Below, piece by piece: positions 19,270 to 29,039 of a stretch of 64,000 nt of DNA (the stretch's first letter is position 1; each line of letters begins with the position of its first letter). The stretch comes from Prado023 sp963777855 (lineage in GTDB: Bacteria; Actinomycetota; Actinomycetes; S36-B12; CAIYMF01), in assembly GCA_963777855.1 (NCBI GenBank), contig CAVZRW010000011.1:186001-250000 (forward strand), read 5' to 3'. The notes under the pieces are model-generated. The model saw nothing but the letters and a program-made list of their open reading frames with translations, had not been told where the DNA came from and ran no database searches. Made by a program: the position numbers and the translations under genes.

Positions 19270-19806
19270 TCAGGGCAGCTGGCCGCCGTAGGCCATCGCC
19301 AGGCGGATGAGCCGGTCCTGGCCGCCGGTGAACTCGGCGAGGACCGCCTCGGAGGTGGCCTCCGCCGGCGTCAGCCATGCAAGGTCGATGGCCGACTGGG
19401 TCGGCACGCAGTCGCCGTCCACGGGTACGACGTAGGCCAGCGCCACCGCGTGCTGGCGCGGGTCGTGGAAGCCGGTCACCGACGGGTCGGGAAAGTACTC
19501 GACGACGGTGAACGGCGCGATCGACACGGGCAGCCGGGGCAGGGCCATCGGACCGAGGTCCTTCTCCAGGTGGCGGATCAGCGCGTCGCGGATGCGCTCC
19601 TTGTAGAGCACCCGCCCGGCGACGACCGCGCGCGACAGCGACCCGTCCGGACGCGCACGCAGCAGCAGGCCGACGCCCGTGATCCGACCGGCGGTGTCCA
19701 CCCGGACCGGGACAGCCTCCACGTACAGGATCGGCAGGGTGTCCCGGGCGGAGTTGAGGTCGGAGTCGGACAACCAGCCCGTGGCGGTCTCGAGGATGTC
19801 GCTCAT
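19270..19806 (-). CDS. DUF4916 / NUDIX-like protein
   Basis: A 178-residue soluble protein beginning MSDILETATGWLSDSDLNSA. The chain follows a NUDIX fold order (beta-rich YVEAVPVRVDTAGRITGVGLLLRA, then the helix region GRVLYKERIRDALIRHLEKDLG). That helix resembles a NUDIX box but lacks the canonical REUxEE arrangement, as expected of the DUF4916 group in actinobacteria. Substrate hydrolysis is therefore uncertain; it may bind nucleotides without hydrolysing them. The ATG at 19806 faces the M20 peptidase gene divergently across 69 bases, which must hold both promoters. Confidence 0.78.
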   Translation of the reverse strand: MSDILETATGWLSDSDLNSARDTLPILYVEAVPVRVDTAGRITGVGLLLRARPDGSLSRAVVAGRVLYKERIRDALIRHLEKDLGPMALPRLPVSIAPFTVVEYFPDPSVTGFHDPRQHAVALAYVVPVDGDCVPTQSAIDLAWLTPAEATSEAVLAEFTGGQDRLIRLAMAYGGQLP

Positions 19807-19875
19807 GGCGCAGATTGTGCCTGCCCGCGCAGGTGCCTGCTCCCACAGGCGCGCGCGAGCGGGCAGGATGTGCCC

Positions 19876-21327
19876 GTGGCCGACACCCCCGTGATCCCGG
19901 ACCCCCTCGCCAGCGCCCCGGGCGACCCGCATGTTCCCCCAGTCTCCGGGCCGGGCCCCGCGGGTTCGGCGCTGGCTGATCCGGCGCTGGCGGCCCTGCC
20001 CGAGGCCGAGCGCGACGTCGTCGGCCTGCTGCGCGACCTGATCCGCATCGACACCACCAACGCCGGTGACCGCCCCGAGACCGTCGGTGAGCTGGAGGCC
20101 GCCCGCTACGCCGAGTCCGTTCTGCGTGAGGCCGGCTTCGACCCCGAGCCGTTCCACACCACCTCGCCAGGCCGGGCCGGGCTGGTGCTGCGCATCCCGG
20201 GCACCGACCCCGACGCCGAGACGCGGGCCCTGCTCCTGCACGGCCACCTCGACGTGGTCGCCGCCACCACCGGCGACTGGACCCACCCGCCGTTCACCGC
20301 TGAGATCGCCACCGATCCGGCAAGCGGACTGGACATGGTGTGGGGCCGCGGGGCGGTCGACATGAAGGACATGGTGGCGATGATCCTGGCGATCGCCCGC
20401 CACTGGGGCCGCACCGGCACACGGCCGCGGCGCGACGTGGTGGTGCTGCTGCTGCCCGACGAGGAGGCCGGCGGGGCGCACGGCTCGCACTGGCTGGTCG
20501 ACAACCGTCCGGACCTGTTCGCCGGGGTCACCGAGGCCGTCGGCGAGGTCGGCGGCTTCTCCATGACGATCCGCGACGACCTGCGCCTGTACCTGGTGCA
20601 GACCGCGGAGAAGGGAATCGCGTGGATGCGGCTGCGCGCCGCGGGGCGGGCCGGGCACGGCTCGATGCTCAACGACGACAACGCGGTCACCACCCTGTGC
20701 CGTGCGGTGACCCGGCTCGGCGACCACCAGTTCCCGGTGCGGGTCACCGACACGACGCGTGCGTTCGTCGCCGAGCTCTCCGATGCCCTGGGCGTCGACC
20801 TCGACCCGTACGACACCGACGAGCTCATCCGGGTGCTCGGCCCGCTGGCCCGCATCATCGGGGCCACGTTCTCCAACACCGTGAACCCGACGATGCTGGA
20901 GGCCGGGGCGAAGGTGAACGTGATCCCCGGTGAGGCGCTGGCCCACGTCGACGGCCGGTTCCTGCCCGGGTTGGAGGACGAGTTCCTCGCGACTGTCGAC
21001 CAGCTGCTCGGCGACCGCGTCGTACGCGAGTTCGTGACCCGCGACATCGCGCTGGAGACCTCCTTCGACGGTCCCTCGATCGAAGCCATGGGGGCGGCCC
21101 TGCGCGCCGAGGACCCGGGCGCCCGCCCGGTGCCCTACACACTCTCCGGGGGCACCGACGCCAAGGCGTTCAGCCTGCTGGGCATCCGCTGCTACGGGTT
21201 CGCGCCACTGCGCCTGCCCCCGACCCTGGACTTCGGGGCCCTGTTCCACGGCGTCGACGAGCGGGTGCCGATCGACGGCCTGCAGTTCGGCGTCCGCGTC
21301 CTCGACCGCTTCCTGCGCACCTGCTGA
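19876..21327 (+). CDS. M20/M25/M40 family metallopeptidase
   Basis: A 483-residue cytoplasmic zinc hydrolase (dipeptidase or acylase type). Metal-binding and catalytic motifs are in order: LLHGHLDVVAA (His and catalytic Asp), WGRGAVDMKDMVAM (bridging Asp), LLPDEEAGGAHGS (Glu-Glu) and a late His in GALFHGVDERVP. The dimerisation/lid domain lies between roughly residues 235 and 390 with GRAGHGSMLNDDNAV at its entry. The GTG at 19876 was chosen from a gcaggat leader and conserved length; a frame extending far upstream is antisense to the VKOR and DUF4916 genes. The N-terminal 40 residues are Pro/Ala-rich and poorly conserved in the family. Confidence 0.9.
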   Translation: MADTPVIPDPLASAPGDPHVPPVSGPGPAGSALADPALAALPEAERDVVGLLRDLIRIDTTNAGDRPETVGELEAARYAESVLREAGFDPEPFHTTSPGRAGLVLRIPGTDPDAETRALLLHGHLDVVAATTGDWTHPPFTAEIATDPASGLDMVWGRGAVDMKDMVAMILAIARHWGRTGTRPRRDVVVLLLPDEEAGGAHGSHWLVDNRPDLFAGVTEAVGEVGGFSMTIRDDLRLYLVQTAEKGIAWMRLRAAGRAGHGSMLNDDNAVTTLCRAVTRLGDHQFPVRVTDTTRAFVAELSDALGVDLDPYDTDELIRVLGPLARIIGATFSNTVNPTMLEAGAKVNVIPGEALAHVDGRFLPGLEDEFLATVDQLLGDRVVREFVTRDIALETSFDGPSIEAMGAALRAEDPGARPVPYTLSGGTDAKAFSLLGIRCYGFAPLRLPPTLDFGALFHGVDERVPIDGLQFGVRVLDRFLRTC

Positions 21328-21887
21328 GGCTGCCCGGCCGCCGGGAGTCAGCGCCTGCCGCAGACCGGGTGGATCTGGTGGATCTGATGAGCTGGGCTAT
21401 CCGCTCGCTCGTGCACGAGTGCCGGTGGGACGCTCAGGGTCTCGCCGAGGTCGTCTTCCTCGACCGAGGACGTGACGCTGCGCTGGGCGGGGCGCGTCGG
21501 TTCCGGGCGTGGCACTCTGGAGGTGTCCCGGCGGCGTGCCGGGGCCTCGGGACTCCCGACGTCCCGGGGATGGAGGCGGCCATGACCGTGCTGGTGCTGA
21601 TCGGCCCGGTCGCCACCGAACCCGTCGAGCTGGGTCGGCGGGTGGCCTCGGGTCTTGAGTTCACCGCTCTCGTGGGGATCGGCTGCCGGGACGCCTCTCG
21701 CTCCACGGTTCGTTCTCTGAGCCTGCTGTGACGGCTGAAGCCCTCCGGCGAGGCCGACCTTGGCGGGGCATCGACCGCAGACCGGAGCATGATGGCAAAC
21801 AGCACCCGTGAGTCCGCCGGTCTCGTCAACGAATCCCAGGGCCCGGAGTGCTAGACACGAACCGGAAACCAGATCAGGGAGGCCGCA
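21328..21887. other. 560-base gap without a convincing gene
   Basis: Short frames exist (one from GTG 21369 on the plus strand, one on the minus strand over 21434-21829), but their composition is Arg/Ser/Pro-heavy and shows no domain. A 9-bp direct repeat (gtggatctg twice) sits at about 21368-21385. Base composition is slightly lower in GC than the flanks. It could hold a decayed gene plus the promoter of the next gene. Confidence 0.4.
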
Positions 21888-22784
21888 GTGAAGGTACTGG
21901 TTGCCGGCGCATCGGGCTTCGTCGGGAGGCGGTTGTGCCCAGCTCTGATCGACGCTGGCTATGACGTGCAGGCCATGACGCGACACCCGGAGTCCTATGA
22001 GGGCGCAGGTGCAGCCGTCTATGGCGACGTCCACGATCCAACGACGCTGCACGAGGCTCTGACCGGATGTCAGGCCGCGTACTACCTGGTGCACTCGCTG
22101 GACTCTCCCGACTTCGAGCGTAAGGACGCCGATGCAGCACGGGCGTTCGCGGAGGCCGCCGCCGCGGCTGGGCTGCAGCGCATCGTCTATCTCGGGGGAC
22201 TTGGAGACGATGACGATGACCTGTCCGCGCACCTGCGCAGCCGCCGCGAGGTGGAACAGCTGCTGGGCTGTGCGGGCGTACCGGTGACCACGTTGCGCGC
22301 CGGCATCATCGTCGGACATGGGGGTATCTCGTGGGAGCTGACCCGCCAGCTGGTCGAGCACCTGCCGGCCATGATCACCCCACGCTGGGTCCGCACCCGT
22401 ACCCAACCGATCGCCATCGATGATGTGGTTCGCTACCTCGTGGGAGTGCTGGAACTGCCCGAAGCAACGGACCGCGCCTTCGACATCGGCGGTCCCGAGG
22501 TGCTCGAGTACGTCACCATGATGCGCCGCGTCGCGAAGATCCAGGGGCGCAAGTTCCTCGTGGTGCCGGTACCGCTGCTGACCCCGCAACTGTCGTCGCT
22601 GTGGCTTGCCCTGGTCACAGACGTCGACACTCAGACGGCGCGCGCGTTGGTGGACTCGATGACCAACGAGGTTGTTGTCCGCGACGACTCGATCCGCGCT
22701 CTGGTGCCGTTCGATCCGATGGGGTACGACGACGCGGTCCGCCTGGCCCTGGCCGAGCGGGCGCGGCAGGTGCATCGCAAGTGA
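21888..22784 (+). CDS. NAD(P)H-binding epimerase-like protein (atypical extended SDR)
   Basis: A 298-residue soluble protein. The Rossmann glycine motif GASGFVG is at residues 7-13, followed by an Arg at the end of strand 2 (MTRHPE), which favours NADP. YYLVHSLDSPDF and the later YLGGLGDD take the places of the active-site strands, but the classic YxxxK is absent; this pattern is usual in the NmrA/Ycf39-type NAD(P)-binding proteins that act as redox sensors or quinone oxidoreductase-like proteins. The start ATG 21888 follows the purine-rich leader gggaggccgcagtg. The gene converges on the MFS gene. Confidence 0.8.
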   Translation: MKVLVAGASGFVGRRLCPALIDAGYDVQAMTRHPESYEGAGAAVYGDVHDPTTLHEALTGCQAAYYLVHSLDSPDFERKDADAARAFAEAAAAAGLQRIVYLGGLGDDDDDLSAHLRSRREVEQLLGCAGVPVTTLRAGIIVGHGGISWELTRQLVEHLPAMITPRWVRTRTQPIAIDDVVRYLVGVLELPEATDRAFDIGGPEVLEYVTMMRRVAKIQGRKFLVVPVPLLTPQLSSLWLALVTDVDTQTARALVDSMTNEVVVRDDSIRALVPFDPMGYDDAVRLALAERARQVHRK

Positions 22785-22917
22785 CGAACCAGCCTGAACA
22801 ACCGCCGGATTCACGGGAAGACCACAGGAGTTGTGGGAAACCCCTCGGGTGACGAGTCTGCTGACAGGGGGACGGGGTCCATCACGGCTGCCCTGTACGA
22901 CAAGGGCCGCGGTGGGG

Positions 22918-24162
22918 TCAGGTGGTGGGGTCGGGGTTGGGCAGGGTGCGGGTCAGGGTCAGGTGGGTGACGGCGGCGGCGATGATCGGGACGGTGAGCA
23001 GGGCGGCCAGGCCGGTGGTGCCGTACTGGTCGAACAGGTATCCGGCGATCGGTGCGGCGACGGCTTGGGCGGCGAACAGGGCCCCGATGACCAGGGCGAA
23101 CACCGCGGCCCGTTTCTCCACGGGCAGTTGCAGGGAGGCGACCGCGTTCGCTGGCCCGGCCGCGCCGAACATGGCCCCACAGGTGATCAACGCCCCGGCC
23201 GAGGCCCAGGTCCCGCCGATGCTGAACCCGACCACCCCGGCCCCCGCCGGGGCGGCGATCAGGACCGCCGACCAGGTGAGCAGGGCGCGTTCCCGCCACC
23301 GCGACGGGACCGCCGCGGCCGCGGCGGCGGCCACCAGGGCGGACCCGATCAGCAGCCCGGAGGCCACCGTCGAGGCGGGCACGGTCGCCCCGGCCACGGT
23401 CACCGGGGGTAGGGTGCCGGCCAGGGGGACGGCTTGGGATTCGATCGCCACCCCGGCCCCGAGCGCGATCGCGGACAGGGTCGCGGCCGCGGTGACCGCG
23501 GGTAGGGTGCGCAGCGCGGCCCACCCGGCGCGCAAGCTCGGGGCGGTGTCCTCGGTGGCCCGGGTCCGGTTCGCCGGGTGGGTGATGCTGGCCAGCAGCA
23601 CCCCGGAGATCGCGAACGTGACCGCGGCGAACAGCAGCGCCCCGGACACCGTGAACAGGCCCACCAGGACCCCACCGACGGCGTACCCGACGAGGATCGT
23701 CAGGTTCTGGGTGACCTGGTGGATCTTCGTCGCGGACACCACCTGATCCAGACCGACGATCTCGGGGATCATCGCCGAGCGTTGCGCCATGAACGGCACC
23801 CGGACCAGGCCGGTGGCGAACGCCACCGCCATCGCCAGGGCGGTCGTCGGGAACAGTGCCAGCAGCACGAGCAGGGCGGCCCGGGTGGACTCGGTGATCA
23901 GGAACACGGTCCGCCGGGGCAACCGCCCGGTCCGCACCGTCAACCACTGGCCCGGGCCCAGGGCGGGCAGCAGGGACACGGAGAACACCAGCGCGGACTG
24001 CAGTGCTGACCCCGTTGCACTGAACACCAGGATCGACATGGCCAGCCGGGCAGCCCAGTCACCGACCTCGGAGACCACCTGCCCGATCCAGATGCGCCGG
24101 AACGCGGAGTTGCGCCACACGCCGCCCGGCCGCCCGGTGGGGGTGGGGGTGGTGGCGCTCAT
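22918..24162 (-). CDS. Major facilitator superfamily transporter
   Basis: A 414-residue membrane protein with about 12 hydrophobic helices. The N-terminus WRNSAFRRIWIGQVVSEVGDWAARLAM matches the MFS_3/enterobactin-exporter-like group, and the loop after helix 2 carries the RTGRLPRRTVFL basic motif. The most likely function is drug or siderophore efflux; the substrate is unknown. The ATG at 24162 gives the usual MFS length, whereas an upstream extension to 24357 is Arg/Gly-rich and non-membrane. It is followed on the same strand by no further gene and converges with the epimerase-like gene. Confidence 0.83.
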   Translation of the reverse strand: MSATTPTPTGRPGGVWRNSAFRRIWIGQVVSEVGDWAARLAMSILVFSATGSALQSALVFSVSLLPALGPGQWLTVRTGRLPRRTVFLITESTRAALLVLLALFPTTALAMAVAFATGLVRVPFMAQRSAMIPEIVGLDQVVSATKIHQVTQNLTILVGYAVGGVLVGLFTVSGALLFAAVTFAISGVLLASITHPANRTRATEDTAPSLRAGWAALRTLPAVTAAATLSAIALGAGVAIESQAVPLAGTLPPVTVAGATVPASTVASGLLIGSALVAAAAAAAVPSRWRERALLTWSAVLIAAPAGAGVVGFSIGGTWASAGALITCGAMFGAAGPANAVASLQLPVEKRAAVFALVIGALFAAQAVAAPIAGYLFDQYGTTGLAALLTVPIIAAAVTHLTLTRTLPNPDPTT

Positions 24163-24901
24163 AGGTGCCACTGTGGGCCCACACCCCGAGACGTCAGGGG
24201 ACCCGGACCCCATCCGATGGTCGTGTCGCCGGCCACGCCCCGCCCCGACCCCGGCACCCCGGTCAGGTCCCGCCGGTCGCCGATCATCGCCCTGAGCTGG
24301 GCGAGGTCGACCGGCTGCGCGGCCCCCTTCTCGGCGCAACCGCCCAGCCTCAGACATCCAGGGCTCCGGCCCCGCTGCGCCAGCAGGAGCGAAGGATCAG
24401 CGCACCGAGACCGCGCTCCCGACCCGATCGGGTCAGATCCCGCACCCGCGCTGGCGCACGGGGGTGAGCGGGGCCGCAACCGCACCCGCTATCGGTGACT
24501 CGGCTCGGAGCCTTGAGCGCCCGTCGGCATCTTCGGGATCGCCCGTGGGCTCGAGGACCGCTGCCTCCTCGTCGCCGACGAGCGCGGCTACGGCGCGAGC
24601 ACGCAGACGTCATCGGTCTGGCCTCCTGGGTTCACCTGCGAGCTGAGCGGGCCCGACGGCACGTCCGGAACAGGCACCGTCGACGTCAGCCAGCCGGCGG
24701 TCGCACTGCTGCTTTCCGGATGGACGCTCGGCTTCCCCATCGCCTGGCTCGTCCTGGGGCCGTGGTTCGCGTGCGGCAGACCTCGCGGGACGAGTTCCTG
24801 CCGCCCGGCTGAACGCCAGACGAGGCGCGACGCAGCCTCTTCCGCCTGCGCGGGGATCGCCGTTCAGCCCTCGTCACTCGGGTGCGGTCCGGCCACGGTC
24901 G
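24163..24901. other. 740-base gap with one gene remnant
   Basis: No frame has a good start and family-like composition throughout. In one plus-strand frame at about 24516-24790 there is a protein-like stretch, LEDRCLLVADERGYGASTQT, then a hydrophobic segment VALLLSGWTLGFPIAWLVLG, with a stop just upstream and no ATG or GTG start. It looks like the tail of a membrane protein whose front is lost. The rest holds the upstream regions of the MFS and kinase genes. Confidence 0.4.
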
Positions 24902-24949
24902 GTGCTGGCCCGTCTCAAGCGGACTGCGTGCGTCGCCGATGGATCAACC

Positions 24950-26657
24950 ATGGTTGTCGCGACCACACCTCAGCGACGCGTGGCTGCACTCTGGCTGATG
25001 CAGCTCTGCGTGGGGATGACGGCTGTGGCGGCGTACTACTTCCTCGTGCCCGAGCAACTGGTCGACCCAGTGGGCGTCGCTGATCGGCGTGTTCGGGGTC
25101 GTGTCCATCGTGGGGGGAGTGCACCTGTGGCGGCCCGAGTCGCGGGCGCCGTGGTACCTGCTGGCTGCGGGTGTGGCGTGCTACGTCCTCGGCGACTTCA
25201 TCTACATGCGGTTGACCGAGCAGTTCGGGTCCGAGCCCCCCTTCCCGTCCGTGGCCGATGTCGCCTACTACGCGCTGTACCCCCTCCTCGGCGCCTCCCT
25301 GTTCCTCACGTTGCGGCGGCAGATGCCGGGGCGTGACCGAGCCGGGCTCGTCGACGCTGCCCTCATCACGGTCGCGGCCGCCATCCTCTCGTGGACCTTC
25401 CTCATGGCCCCCTACGCCAGTGACCCCACCCTGGGACTGTCCGAGAAGCTGGCCTCGATCGGGTATCCCCTGGGCGACCTGCTGCTGATCGCCCTCCTGG
25501 TCCGCCTGCTCCTCACCCCCGGCAAGCGGGTGGTCACCTTCCGCCTGCTCGTGGCCGCGCTCGCGGTGAACCTGGTCGCCGACATCGTCTACTTCTTCCA
25601 GCTTCTGGCCGGCACGTTCGAGTCCGGCGGCCTCGTGGATGTCGGGTGGCTCACGGCCTATGTCCTGTTCGGCACCGCTGCGCTGCACCCCTCCATGCGT
25701 CACTACGGGCAGCGGGTGGAGTCGGTGGCGCCACCGTCGAACCGGAGACTGGCGGTGATGGCAGCCGCGGCCCTGACCGCCCCGGTGCTCATCGCGGCCC
25801 GGGCACTGCGCGGAAACTACGACGAGATCGCCGTCATCGCGGCGGGCTGCATGGTGATGTTCCTGCTGGTCCTGGTCCGGATGAGCGGACTGCTCGACGA
25901 GGTCGAGTCGCAGCACGACCAGCTGCAGGTGGCCTTCTCGGACCTGGAACGGGCGCAGTCCGAGCGCAAGCTCCTGCTCGACAGGACCGTTCATGCTGCC
26001 GAGGAGGAGCGGATCCGCCTGGCGGCCAACCTGCACGATGGTCCGATCCAGCGACTGGCATCGGTGTCGCTGACGCTGGACCGCGCCATGCTCCGCCTCG
26101 ACCGGGGTGACGCGGTCGTTGCGGGGGACCTGCTCGAGCGGGGGCAGGACGAGCTCCAGGCCGAGGTCGAGGCCCTGCGACGGATGATGAGCGAGCTCCG
26201 GCCCCCGATCCTGGACGAGGCCGGCTTCGAGGCCGGTGTCCGGGACCTGGTGGACGACTTCGCCGAGCGCACCAACGTGGGTGGGCGGGTCAGTGGAGCC
26301 CTGCTCACGCCGCTGCCCGCTGACACCGAGACGGCGCTCTACCGGGTTGTCCAGGAGGCGCTCTGGAACGTGGCCAAGCACGCTGACGCCACAGCCGTGG
26401 AGGTCGAGGTGCGTGACCGCGGTGGAGTCGTCGAGCTGACGGTGACCGACGACGGGCAGGGCTTCCGCCCGGCATCGTCCACGTCACTGCTGCGTGACGG
26501 GCACTTCGGGCTGGTGGGCATGCGCGAGCGACTCGAGTCGACCGGAGGACTGCTGGTCGTCGAATCGGCACCGGGTGCAGGGACGCGACTCACCGCGAGG
26601 GTTCCGCGGATGGTGGACCAGGGCCGCGAGGCACGCATCCTCGAGGGGGCAGCATGA
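24950..26657 (+). pseudogene. NarL-type sensor histidine kinase with multi-TM sensor, one frameshift near 25055
   Basis: The C-terminal half is a complete HisKA_3 kinase: the phospho-acceptor His is in LAANLHDGPIQRLAS, the N-box is VVQEALWNVAKHADA, and G-boxes are DDGQGF and GLVGMRERL. The N-terminal half is an integral-membrane sensor of about eight helices, followed by a short coiled linker (LLDEVESQHDQLQVAFSDLE). The first helix (AALWLMQLCVGMTAVAAYYF) lies in one frame from ATG 24950 (or GTG 24902), and from about 25055 the chain continues in another (STQWASLIGVFGVVS). If read as written, translation could start only at GTG 25089, missing the first helix. The stop overlaps the next start (ATGA), so it heads the signalling operon. 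Confidence 0.78.
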
Positions 26658-27175
26658 TCGCGACACTGCAGGAGCGTCCCGCAGCGCCCCCACCGGGGGT
26701 GCGCCGCCCTGTGGAGGTGACCGCGCGGGCGGGCCTCGGCGCTGCCACGAACCGGCTGCCTCTCCCCGCCCATTCGGAGCAGCGACGGCCCGCAGGCACC
26801 GCCAGGCTCGTCCTGGTCGATGACGATCGTGCGCTGCGACTGGCCCTGCACGAGCTCCTGGTGGATGCGGGGTACGAGGTGGTGGGCGAGGCCGGGAACG
26901 GCGCCGACGGGCTTGCCGTGATCTCCGAGGTCAGGCCCGACGTGGTCCTGCTCGACCTGAGGATGCCCGGAGTGGGCGGCGTCGAGGTGGCGCGTGAACT
27001 GCGTCAACGCTCCCCGAACGTCAGGGTCATCATGTTCTCGGCGTATGCCGATCTCGGCCTTCGGAGCATCATGTCCGAACTGGGTGTCTCGGAGTACCTG
27101 ATCAAGGGCTGCCCCTCCCGGCGCATCGTGTCGGCGATCGAGACCGCCCTGGCCGAAGACCGGAGGGCCTCGTGA
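26654..27175 (+). CDS. Receiver-domain response regulator (no output domain)
   Basis: A 173-residue protein: a disordered Pro/Arg-rich N-terminus of about 50 residues, then one CheY-like receiver. Acidic triad DDD in LVLVDDDRALR, phospho-acceptor Asp in DVVLLDLRMPG, a Ser/Thr switch in VIMFSAYAD and the conserved Lys in EYLIKGC are all present. There is no DNA-binding domain, unusual for a partner of a HisKA_3 kinase. The ATG overlaps the kinase stop by ATGA, so translation is coupled. It probably relays phosphate, or acts on a partner protein such as the downstream GGDEF-EAL enzyme. Confidence 0.9.
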   Translation: MIATLQERPAAPPPGVRRPVEVTARAGLGAATNRLPLPAHSEQRRPAGTARLVLVDDDRALRLALHELLVDAGYEVVGEAGNGADGLAVISEVRPDVVLLDLRMPGVGGVEVARELRQRSPNVRVIMFSAYADLGLRSIMSELGVSEYLIKGCPSRRIVSAIETALAEDRRAS

Positions 27176-27552
27176 CTGGCCCCACCCGCATCCTCGTGGT
27201 CGATGACGATGCCGGCCTGCGCAAGGAGCTCAGACAGCTGCTGGAGGACGCGGGGTACGACGTCGTGGCCGAGGCCTCGAGCGGTTTCCAGGGGGTCGCA
27301 CTCGCGCGGCTCGCCCGCCCCCACGTCGTCATCAGTGACCTGCGGATGCCCGGCGACATCGGTGGCCTCGACCTGGCTGCCGAGCTCCAGGGCGAGATAC
27401 CCGTGATCATCCTGTCTGCCTACGACGATCCCGGCCTGCAGGCGCGCGCCCGTGAGGCCGGAGCCACCTTCCTGGTCAAGGGGTGCCGCTCGCGGACGCT
27501 CTTCGCTGCGGTCGAGCTGGCTGCCAGCCCGGTCGAGGGCATCCCCGCATGA
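27172..27552 (+). CDS. Second receiver-domain response regulator (no output domain)
   Basis: A 126-residue stand-alone receiver: ILVVDDDAGLR acidic pocket, phospho-acceptor Asp in HVVISDLRMPG, VIILSAYDD switch and Lys in FLVKGCRSR. The GTG start overlaps the preceding stop by GTGA. It shares the KGC-xSR ending with the first regulator (KGCPSRR and KGCRSRT), which suggests tandem duplication within this operon or common use of that surface. Like its neighbour it has no output domain. Confidence 0.9.
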   Translation: MTGPTRILVVDDDAGLRKELRQLLEDAGYDVVAEASSGFQGVALARLARPHVVISDLRMPGDIGGLDLAAELQGEIPVIILSAYDDPGLQARAREAGATFLVKGCRSRTLFAAVELAASPVEGIPA

Positions 27553-29039
27553 ACGGCACTGGGTTCTCGCGCGTGGGGCCCTTCGCTGCCGGTGCTGCCG
27601 CCGCGCTGATCGGGTCGGGCATGGCCCGGGCGCGCGCATCACGGCCTGGGGTGGAGCGGCCTGAGCGCTCGCAGCCGGCGCCGTCCGTCCCAGCCGTGGA
27701 CCGCGTGGTGGCGCGCGGGGACGCCGAACGGCGCAGCCTGGAGAGCCAGCTGCAACGGCTGGAGCACACGGACCATCTCACCGGTGCGGCCAACCGGGTC
27801 CGGCTTCGTGACCAGCTCGCCGAGATGCTCGGGGCCCAGGAGGCCACCGGGGCCCTCCTGATCCTCGATCTCGACGACTTCAGGCTGGTCAACGAGCTGT
27901 ACGGCCACACCCATGGCGACGTCCTGCTCGTAGAGGCCACCCGCCGGCTGGAGATCGTGGCGCGCCAGTTCGAGGGTGCCTGCCTTTCGCGGCTCGGCGG
28001 CGACGAGTTCGCCCTCCTGTTGCCCGACGTCTCGCTCGCGGAGATGCGCTGGGTGTGCGCAGGCCTGCTGAACCGGCTCCGCCAGCCGGTGTCCCTCGGG
28101 TCCGCCGAGATCGAGGTGGGCACCAGCATCGGCCTGGTCATGCTGGATGCCGATCGGCACGAGGTCGACGACGCCCTGCGTGACGGGGACCTGGCCATGT
28201 ATGCCGCGAAGGCGGCCGGCAAGAACCGGTGGAAGCAGTTCGTGCCAGCCATGCACGATGATCTCGTCGCGCGCCTGACGTTGGAGGCGGACCTCGCGGT
28301 CGCCATCGACGAGGACCAGCTCGATGTGCACTACCAGCCCTTGGTCCGCCTCGATGGCCAGAGGATCGTTGGCGCTGAGGCGCTGGTCCGATGGAACCAT
28401 CCGACGCGCGGCCCGATCCCCCCGGAGGAGTTCCTATTCGCCGCTGAGCGCGGCCCGCTGATCCACCGGCTCGGTTCCTGGATCCTCAAGGCCGCATGCC
28501 AGCAACTGGTGGATTGGTCTGCGGAGCTGGGTGCCGACGCACTGGACGAGGTGGCGGTGAACGTCAGCCCCCGTCAACTCCTCGACCCGCACTTCGCCGA
28601 GACCGTCGCTGAGGCGCTGGCCGTGACGGGCCTCGATCCCGGGCGACTCGTCCTGGAGATCACGGAGAGCACGGCGATGGCCCCGAACAGCTTCGAGCAG
28701 CTGCTGGCCCTTCGGGCGGCGGGCGTTCGACTGGCCATCGACGACTTCGGCACGGGGCATTCGTCACTGTCCCGGCTGGCGGTGCTCCCGGTTGACACGC
28801 TGAAGGTTGACCGATCGTTCGTCGGGGCAATACCCGAGGTTGGGGATGCCCCGCTGGTGCGCGCCATGATCGCGATGGCGCACAGCCTTGGCCTCGGCGT
28901 GGTTGCCGAGGGCATCGAGACGGAGCGCCAGAGGGACTACCTGACCGAGCTCGGCTGCGAACACGGCCAGGGCTACCTGTTCTCGCGACCAGTTCCGGCC
29001 GCGAGTCTGGCCAGCCTTCTGGTCCGCGCAGCCGCGTGA
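27549..29039 (+). CDS. GGDEF-EAL cyclic-di-GMP enzyme
   Basis: A 496-residue protein. A hydrophobic stretch at residues 12-25 and a basic linker are followed by a coiled region and a GGDEF domain (about 75-225) with intact LGGDEFAL, then an EAL domain (about 245-490) with intact GAEALVRW, NVSPRQL, EITES, IDDFGTGHSSL and VVAEGIET motifs. Both synthase and phosphodiesterase sites appear competent. The ATG at 27549 overlaps the stop of the second regulator (ATGA), so kinase, receivers and this enzyme are one translationally coupled unit. Its 3' end converges with a minus-strand membrane-protein gene. Confidence 0.92.
   Translation: MNGTGFSRVGPFAAGAAAALIGSGMARARASRPGVERPERSQPAPSVPAVDRVVARGDAERRSLESQLQRLEHTDHLTGAANRVRLRDQLAEMLGAQEATGALLILDLDDFRLVNELYGHTHGDVLLVEATRRLEIVARQFEGACLSRLGGDEFALLLPDVSLAEMRWVCAGLLNRLRQPVSLGSAEIEVGTSIGLVMLDADRHEVDDALRDGDLAMYAAKAAGKNRWKQFVPAMHDDLVARLTLEADLAVAIDEDQLDVHYQPLVRLDGQRIVGAEALVRWNHPTRGPIPPEEFLFAAERGPLIHRLGSWILKAACQQLVDWSAELGADALDEVAVNVSPRQLLDPHFAETVAEALAVTGLDPGRLVLEITESTAMAPNSFEQLLALRAAGVRLAIDDFGTGHSSLSRLAVLPVDTLKVDRSFVGAIPEVGDAPLVRAMIAMAHSLGLGVVAEGIETERQRDYLTELGCEHGQGYLFSRPVPAASLASLLVRAAA

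Noticed and set aside
18544..19875. In-frame extension upstream of the M20 peptidase
   Set aside because: It runs opposite to VKOR and DUF4916 genes and is low-complexity Arg/Gly/His; GTG 19876 has a ribosome site.
21369..21731. Plus-strand frame in the gap before the epimerase-like gene
   Set aside because: No ribosome site, atypical composition and no similarity to a family; treated as non-coding or decayed.
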